64,000 bases of DNA from Halomonas litopenaei (GTDB taxonomy: Bacteria; Pseudomonadota; Gammaproteobacteria; Pseudomonadales; Halomonadaceae): contig NZ_PXNS01000004.1 in the NCBI RefSeq assembly GCF_003045775.1, positions 62,001-126,000 on the forward strand, read 5' to 3'. Positions 59,768 through 64,000 of this stretch are shown here, piece by piece. A program made the position numbers and the translations under genes. Every line of letters starts with the position of its first letter. The stretch's first letter is position 1. Under the pieces are notes generated by a model, which made no database searches, was not told the DNA's origin, and was given only the letters and a program-made list of their open reading frames with translations.

Positions 59768-60043
59768 ATGCGCAAGCCAGAACTCGCCGCGGCGATTGCC
59801 GAGCGTGCCGATCTATCCAAGGACAAGGCCAGCCAGGTGTTGAACGTCATCCTCGACGAAATCACCGGTAGCGTGTCTTCCGGCCAGGACGTGTCGTTGA
59901 TCGGCTTCGGCACCTTCACCGTGCGCGAGCGTGCCGCCCGCACCGGCAAGAACCCTCAGACGGGCCAGCCGCTGAAGATTCCCGCCAGCAAGACAGTCGC
60001 CTTCAAGCCCGGCAAGGGGCTCAAGGACGCAGTCGCCCGCTGA
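59768..60043 (+). CDS. hupA: HU-family DNA-binding protein
   Basis: A 91-aa nucleoid protein. MRKPELAAAIAERADLSKDK helix pair, GFGTFTVRERAARTGKNPQTG (the HU signature, with the arm), IPASKTVAFKPGKGLKDAV. Binds DNA non-specifically as a dimer. AGGAGGG precedes the ATG at 59768. Position next to rubredoxin reductase and recG matches pseudomonad HU-alpha, so hupA is likely but the paralogue name is an inference. Confidence 0.95.
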   Translation: MRKPELAAAIAERADLSKDKASQVLNVILDEITGSVSSGQDVSLIGFGTFTVRERAARTGKNPQTGQPLKIPASKTVAFKPGKGLKDAVAR

Positions 60044-60054
60044 GGTGACGACTA

Positions 60055-60108
60055 CCACCGCCTGTCCTCCAGGCGGTGGATCGATATCGCGGCCCGGTAG
60101 CGGGCCGC
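60055..60108 (+). terminator. Two consecutive hairpins after the HU gene
   Basis: CCACCGCCTG / CAGGCGGTGG (60055-60079) is a perfect 10-bp stem 11 nt after the HU stop. GCGGCCCG / CGGGCCGC (60089-60108) follows. Both lack long T-tracts. Confidence 0.65.
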
Positions 60109-60134
60109 GCCTACCCGTCGACCGGTGAGGCAAC

Positions 60135-60491
60135 ATGACCCTGAGACTGATGCTGTGGCTGCTGGGCGTCATGCTCAAGCGGGCCTTCAAGCGCAAGGCG
60201 CGATTCCGCGAACGTCTGCAAGACCGGGGTGGGCTCGACTGGGGCATCGCCACCGAAGATCTGTCCATCGCGCGCCACTATCGCATGCGTCCCACGGGGA
60301 TCGAGAGTCAGCGCGGACTGCCAGTGGATCTCGATCTGGAACTACGCTTCCAGGACAGTCAGACCGCGATCAAGGTACTCCGGCGCCCCTCCCAGCGCAC
60401 CTTCCTCGATGCCATGATGGCCGGCCAGCTTCGACTGGTGGGCGACGCCCAGGATCTTGATCGGCTGCAGCGCCTGCTCAAGCACCTGTGA
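60135..60491 (+). CDS. Conserved small protein, possibly SCP2-like
   Basis: A 118-aa protein of unknown function. GTGAGG lies 5-10 nt before the ATG, supporting translation. The N-terminus is hydrophobic then strongly basic (KRAFKRKARFRERL). The C-terminal half (VDLDLELRFQDSQTAIKVL, then FLDAMMAGQLRLVGDAQDL) recalls the sterol-carrier (SCP2) pattern of a beta-strand then a helix ending in G-x-L-x-x-x-G-D. Position between HU and recG is shared with small hypothetical genes in pseudomonads. Convergent with recG, 45 nt away. Confidence 0.7.
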   Translation: MTLRLMLWLLGVMLKRAFKRKARFRERLQDRGGLDWGIATEDLSIARHYRMRPTGIESQRGLPVDLDLELRFQDSQTAIKVLRRPSQRTFLDAMMAGQLRLVGDAQDLDRLQRLLKHL

Positions 60492-60536
60492 CGCACACCT
60501 GATTCATACCCGGCCCACGCCTGGCCCACACCCGGT

Positions 60537-62618
60537 TCACACCTGGCCATAGCGGCCGGCTTCCTCGCCCAGCCAGCGCCTGATCAGTGGCCTGCTGGCC
60601 TCCGCTGCCTGCTCGAGCAGGGCATCGGCCAGTGGAGTGATGCGCGGCAACAGGTCGGCATCGCGCTCCAGGTCGGCGATCTTCATCTGGGCCAGCCCCG
60701 TCTGGCGGGTGCCCAGCACCTCTCCGGGGCCACGAATCTCGAGGTCCCTCTCGGCGATGCGGAAGCCGTCGGTGGTCTCGCGCATGACCGACAGGCGCTG
60801 TTTGGAAGACTCCGACAGCGGCGGATGGTAGAGCAGCACGCAGTAGCTCTCGGTACTGCCGCGCCCCACCCGGCCACGCAGCTGATGCAGCTGCGATAGC
60901 CCCAGACGTTCGGGGTTCTCGATGATCATCAGGCTGGCGTTGGGCACGTCGACACCGACCTCGATGACCGTAGTGGCAACCAGCAGGTCCAGCTCGCCGC
61001 TCTTGAAGGCGGCCATCGTCTCGGCCTTCTCGGCCGCCTTCATGCGCCCATGGACCAGGCCGACGGCCAGGCCCGGCAGAGCCTCGGTCAGCTCCTCGTG
61101 GGTCACCTCGGCGGCCTGGCAGGTCATCGCCTCGGACTCCTCGATCAGGGTGCAGACCCAGTAGGCCTGGCGGCCCTCGTCGCAGGCCGAGCGGATGCGC
61201 TGAATCACCTCGGGCCGGCGTTCGTCCGGCACCACAGCGGTGGTCACCGGGGTACGCCCGGGCGGCAGCTCATCGATCACCGAGACGTCCAGGTCGGCGT
61301 AGGCGCTCATCGCCAGGGTGCGAGGAATCGGGGTGGCGGTCATCACCAGCTGATGGGGCGTCAGCCCGCCCTGTTCGCCCTTCTCGCGTAGCGCCAGACG
61401 CTGATGCACGCCAAAACGGTGCTGTTCGTCGATGATCGCCAGGCCCAGACGAGAGAACACCACATCATCCTGGAAGATGGCGTGGGTGCCGACGATCATG
61501 CGCGCTCGACCGTCGGCGATGGCGGCCTTGGTGTCCAGGCGCGCCTTGCCCTTGAGCTTGCCCGACAGCCAGGCCACGTCGATGTCCAGCGGCGCAAACC
61601 AGTCGCGGAAGGCGCGGTAATGCTGCTCGGCCAGCAGTTCGGTGGGGGCCATGATGGCGGCCTGGCAGCCGCCGGCGATGGCCGTCAGTGCCGCCATCGC
61701 CGCCACCACGGTCTTGCCCGAACCGACGTCGCCCTGGACCAGGCGCAGCATTGGCGCGGGCCTGGCCAGGTCGGCTCCGATCTCGTCGAGCACGCGACGC
61801 TGGGCGCCGGTCAACGAAAACGGCAGCTGGGCCAGAAAGCGAGTCTTCAGGCTTCGACCGCTGGGCAGCTCCGGCGCGCCGTCCGACTGAATGCGCAGGC
61901 GCACCTCGCGCAGGCTCAACTGGTGGGCCAGCAGCTCTTCCATGGCCAATCGCCGGGTGGCCGGGTGATGCCCGTCGCTTAGCGCCTCGACGTCGCTGTC
62001 GGGGGGCGGATGGTGCAGGGTGGCGAGGCTATCGTGCAGCGAGGCCAGGCCGAAGCGCTGACGCAGGTTTTCCGGCAGGTAGTCCGGCAGCGCCTCGGGG
62101 GTCTCTTCGAGCAGCGTCATGGCCTGGTCGATCAGCGCCCGCAGACGTGCCTGGGCAAGCCCCTCGGTGGTGGGGTAGATCGGTGTCAGGTGGTCTTCCA
62201 CCGGCGGTTCACTGCCACCGATCAGACGATATTCCGGGTGGTAGATCTCCAGACCGGTCGCGCCGGCGCGGGCCTCGCCAAAGGCGCGCACCCGCACGCC
62301 GGGGCGAAACTGCTGCTGCTGCGCCGGCGAGAAGTGGAAGAAGCGCAGGCTGAGGATGCCGCTGCCGTCACGTAGTCGTACCAGCAGGCTGCGGCGGCGA
62401 CCGCGGACCACGTCGGCGGCGGATACCTCACCCTCGACCACCGCCTCGTGTCCCCCTCGCAGGGTGGCGATAGGGGTGATCCGGGTGCGGTCCTGGTAGC
62501 GCAACGGCAGGTGAAACAGCAGGTCCTCGATTCGCTCCACCTTGAGCCGGGCCAGCTTCAGGGCCAGCGCCTCGCCGACCCCCTTGAGCGTCGTGACCGG
62601 GTCCGCCAGCCCGCTCAC
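60537..62618 (-). CDS. recG: RecG, ATP-dependent DNA helicase
   Basis: A 693-aa SF2 helicase that remodels stalled forks and Holliday junctions. N-terminal wedge/OB domain (about 1-165), motif I LVQGDVGSGKTVVAAMAAL, Ia APTELLAEQHYR, II IIDEQHRFGVHQR, III VMTATPIPRTLAMS, V DLLVATTVIEVGVDVPNA, VI QLHQLRGRVGRGST. The start is GTG at 62618, overlapping the oxyR stop by 4 nt (GTGA), so oxyR-recG are coupled as in pseudomonads. Confidence 0.97.
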   Translation of the reverse strand: MSGLADPVTTLKGVGEALALKLARLKVERIEDLLFHLPLRYQDRTRITPIATLRGGHEAVVEGEVSAADVVRGRRRSLLVRLRDGSGILSLRFFHFSPAQQQQFRPGVRVRAFGEARAGATGLEIYHPEYRLIGGSEPPVEDHLTPIYPTTEGLAQARLRALIDQAMTLLEETPEALPDYLPENLRQRFGLASLHDSLATLHHPPPDSDVEALSDGHHPATRRLAMEELLAHQLSLREVRLRIQSDGAPELPSGRSLKTRFLAQLPFSLTGAQRRVLDEIGADLARPAPMLRLVQGDVGSGKTVVAAMAALTAIAGGCQAAIMAPTELLAEQHYRAFRDWFAPLDIDVAWLSGKLKGKARLDTKAAIADGRARMIVGTHAIFQDDVVFSRLGLAIIDEQHRFGVHQRLALREKGEQGGLTPHQLVMTATPIPRTLAMSAYADLDVSVIDELPPGRTPVTTAVVPDERRPEVIQRIRSACDEGRQAYWVCTLIEESEAMTCQAAEVTHEELTEALPGLAVGLVHGRMKAAEKAETMAAFKSGELDLLVATTVIEVGVDVPNASLMIIENPERLGLSQLHQLRGRVGRGSTESYCVLLYHPPLSESSKQRLSVMRETTDGFRIAERDLEIRGPGEVLGTRQTGLAQMKIADLERDADLLPRITPLADALLEQAAEASRPLIRRWLGEEAGRYGQV

Positions 62619-63532
62619 GGAGTCTCCGATTCGGCGGCGCGGCAGCGCGCGATGGCTTCGGTCACCGCATCGATGGCCTTGGGCCGGGGAAAGCTGGCGC
62701 GCCAGGCGATCGCCACGGTACGTCCGGGGGGGTCTGTGAAGGGGCGGCTGATCAGCATGCCGCTCTCGTAGTGGCTGGTGCCGATGGCCGAGCGTGGCAG
62801 CACCGTGATGCCGAGTCCCGAGGCCACCATATGGCGGATGGTCTCGAGCGATCCGCCTTCGGCGGTGAGGGTATTGTTGGGGCTGTTGAGCTTGTGGCTG
62901 ATCGCCGGGCAGGCCTCGAGGATCTGGTCGCGGAAGCAGTGGCCTTCGCCCAGCAACAGCAGGCGTTCATCGAGAAGGTCTTCCTTGGCGATGGTCTCGC
63001 GCTCGGCCCAGGGATGCTCCGCTGGCAGCAGCACCTCGAAGTCTTCCTTGTAGAGCGGCTTGGTGACGACGTCGGTCTCGGTGAACGGCAGCGCCACGAT
63101 GATGGCGTCGAGCTCGCCATTTCTGAGCTTGCGGCGCAGCCCGCCGGTAAAGCCTTCCTCGATGTACAGCGGCATCTGGGGCGCGCCGCGGGTCAGCTCC
63201 GGGATCAGGTGCGGGAACAGATAGGGCCCGATGGTATAGATCGCACCGATACGCAAGGGGCTTGCCAACTGGTCCCGGCCGGCGGTGGCCAGTTCCTTGA
63301 TGGCGCTGCTTTGCTCCAGTACGCGCTGGGCCTGTTCGACGATCTTTTCGCCGAGGGGTGTGACCTGTACCGTGGACTTGGAGCGCTCGAACAGGGCAAC
63401 CTCCAGCTCCTCTTCCAGCTTCTTCACCGCCACCGAGAGGGTCGGCTGGGAGACGAAACAGCGCTCGGCGGCGCGGCCAAAGTGGCGCTCCTGAGCCAAG
63501 GTTACGATATAGCGGAGTTCTGTTAGAGTCAT
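62615..63532 (-). CDS. oxyR: OxyR, hydrogen-peroxide-sensing LysR regulator
   Basis: A 305-aa LysR-type activator. HTH LTELRYIVTLAQERHFGRAA with CFVSQPTLSVAVKKLE; effector domain from about 90. The redox pair is C199 and C208 in GEGHCFRDQILEACP, the same positions and spacing as E. coli OxyR, which separates it from other LysR proteins. Peroxide forms the disulfide and turns on defence genes. The ATG at 63532 gives the usual MTLTELRY; an upstream in-frame start adds six residues. It is co-transcribed with recG and divergent from an SDR gene. Confidence 0.96.
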   Translation of the reverse strand: MTLTELRYIVTLAQERHFGRAAERCFVSQPTLSVAVKKLEEELEVALFERSKSTVQVTPLGEKIVEQAQRVLEQSSAIKELATAGRDQLASPLRIGAIYTIGPYLFPHLIPELTRGAPQMPLYIEEGFTGGLRRKLRNGELDAIIVALPFTETDVVTKPLYKEDFEVLLPAEHPWAERETIAKEDLLDERLLLLGEGHCFRDQILEACPAISHKLNSPNNTLTAEGGSLETIRHMVASGLGITVLPRSAIGTSHYESGMLISRPFTDPPGRTVAIAWRASFPRPKAIDAVTEAIARCRAAESETP

Positions 63533-63648
63533 GATGGTGCCGATCGGCATCCTCTATCCGGGGTATTGATCGAGGCGCCAGACGCTGGACGCGCGGGTCT
63601 CCGGGCCGGAGCCTCATAGGGATTTTATATCAGGGGGACGCGGTAAAG

Positions 63649-64000
63649 GTGAAGACAACGACACTGATTGTTGGTTGTGGCGACATTGGCATAACGCTGG
63701 GACGCGAGCTGCTCGCCAGTGGACACCGGGTGATCGGCGCGCGTCGCCGGCCCGAGCGCCTGGCGGATTCGGGTATCGAAGGCGTCAAGGTCGATCTTGC
63801 CGACCCCGAGACGCTGGCTGAACTGCCCGATGCCGACATCCTGGTCTACGTGGTCAGCGCCGACCGCTTCGAGGAGGAAGCCTATCGCGCCGCCTACCCC
63901 GAGGGCCTGAAGGCGGTACTGGCGACCATGGCCACCCGTGACAAGGCGCCTCGCCACGTGTTCTTCGTGTCCTCCACCAGCGTCTACGCCCAGCGTGACG
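63649..64000 (+). CDS. SDR/NAD-dependent epimerase-type protein, 5' part (runs off window)
   Basis: Partial: 117 codons from a GTG at 63649 to the window edge with no stop. Begins MKTTTLIVGCGDIGITLGRE (nucleotide-binding GxGxxG = GCGDIG), then GARRRPERLADSG, DADILVYVVSADRFEEEAYR and HVFFVSSTSVYAQRD, the position of the serine/tyrosine region in extended SDR proteins (YeeZ-like). GGGGGA lies about 10 nt upstream. Substrate unknown. Divergent from oxyR with 116 nt between. Confidence 0.82.
   Translation, partial: MKTTTLIVGCGDIGITLGRELLASGHRVIGARRRPERLADSGIEGVKVDLADPETLAELPDADILVYVVSADRFEEEAYRAAYPEGLKAVLATMATRDKAPRHVFFVSSTSVYAQRD

Overview
The window is a core-chromosome segment of a high-GC gammaproteobacterium. 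Gene content and order point to Halomonadaceae (Halomonas-like): BCCT and NSS osmolyte/sodium-coupled carriers, a DcaP-like porin, a TRAP binding protein, and blocks ordered much as in Pseudomonas (oxyR-recG-HU-rubredoxin reductase-ubiC-ubiA-phoBR-phoU-pst; mnmG-rsmG-parA-parB-atp; glmU-glmS). No rRNA, tRNA, CRISPR, prophage or complete insertion sequence was recognised. The genus is an inference from these features.

Region 1 (1-9.8 kb) is almost all minus strand: an OmpA-type lipoprotein, rdgB-hemW, hemL with a P-loop kinase, and a ClC channel-hemJ-thiD operon. Three heme-related genes (hemW, hemL, hemJ) cluster here. A CsgD-like regulator stands alone on the plus strand. Region 2 (10-14.2 kb) has argC, erpA and a polar amino-acid ABC transporter (binding protein, permease, ATPase). 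Region 3 (14.28-14.69 kb) is a probable replication origin: about nine DnaA-box-like 9-mers with AT-rich tracts directly upstream of mnmG. It is followed by mnmG-rsmG-parA-parB and the complete atpIBEFHAGDC operon, which has a strong promoter and terminator and an atpE leader resembling the translational enhancer known from E. coli.

Region 4 (26.7-33.5 kb) has mgtE (with a leader that can mask its ribosome binding site), uppP, apbE, glmU and glmS. Region 5 (33.5-47 kb) is more accessory: a decayed BCCT tail in front of an intact BCCT transporter, a 1 kb gene-poor stretch, a porin, a DUF72 protein, an NSS transporter, a small basic protein, hexR, uvrD, the 3' remnant of an aquaporin gene, an orphan Tat-exported TRAP binding protein and an acyl-CoA thioesterase.

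Region 6 (47-56.4 kb) is the phosphate regulon: pstS, then a Pho box, pstC-pstA-pstB-phoU, and further on convergent phoB-phoR with its own Pho box. cysZ and a YnfA-type protein lie in between. A 141-bp palindromic MITE-like element sits exactly in the phoR stop codon, flanked by TA duplications. Region 7 (56.4-64 kb) has ubiA, ubiC, a rubredoxin reductase, HU, a small conserved protein, oxyR-recG and the start of an SDR-type protein cut by the window edge.

There is no clear exotic multi-gene system. The points most worth following up are the origin, the MITE in the phoR stop codon, the degenerate phosphotransferase domain of the hemL-linked kinase, the mgtE leader and the two gene remnants.
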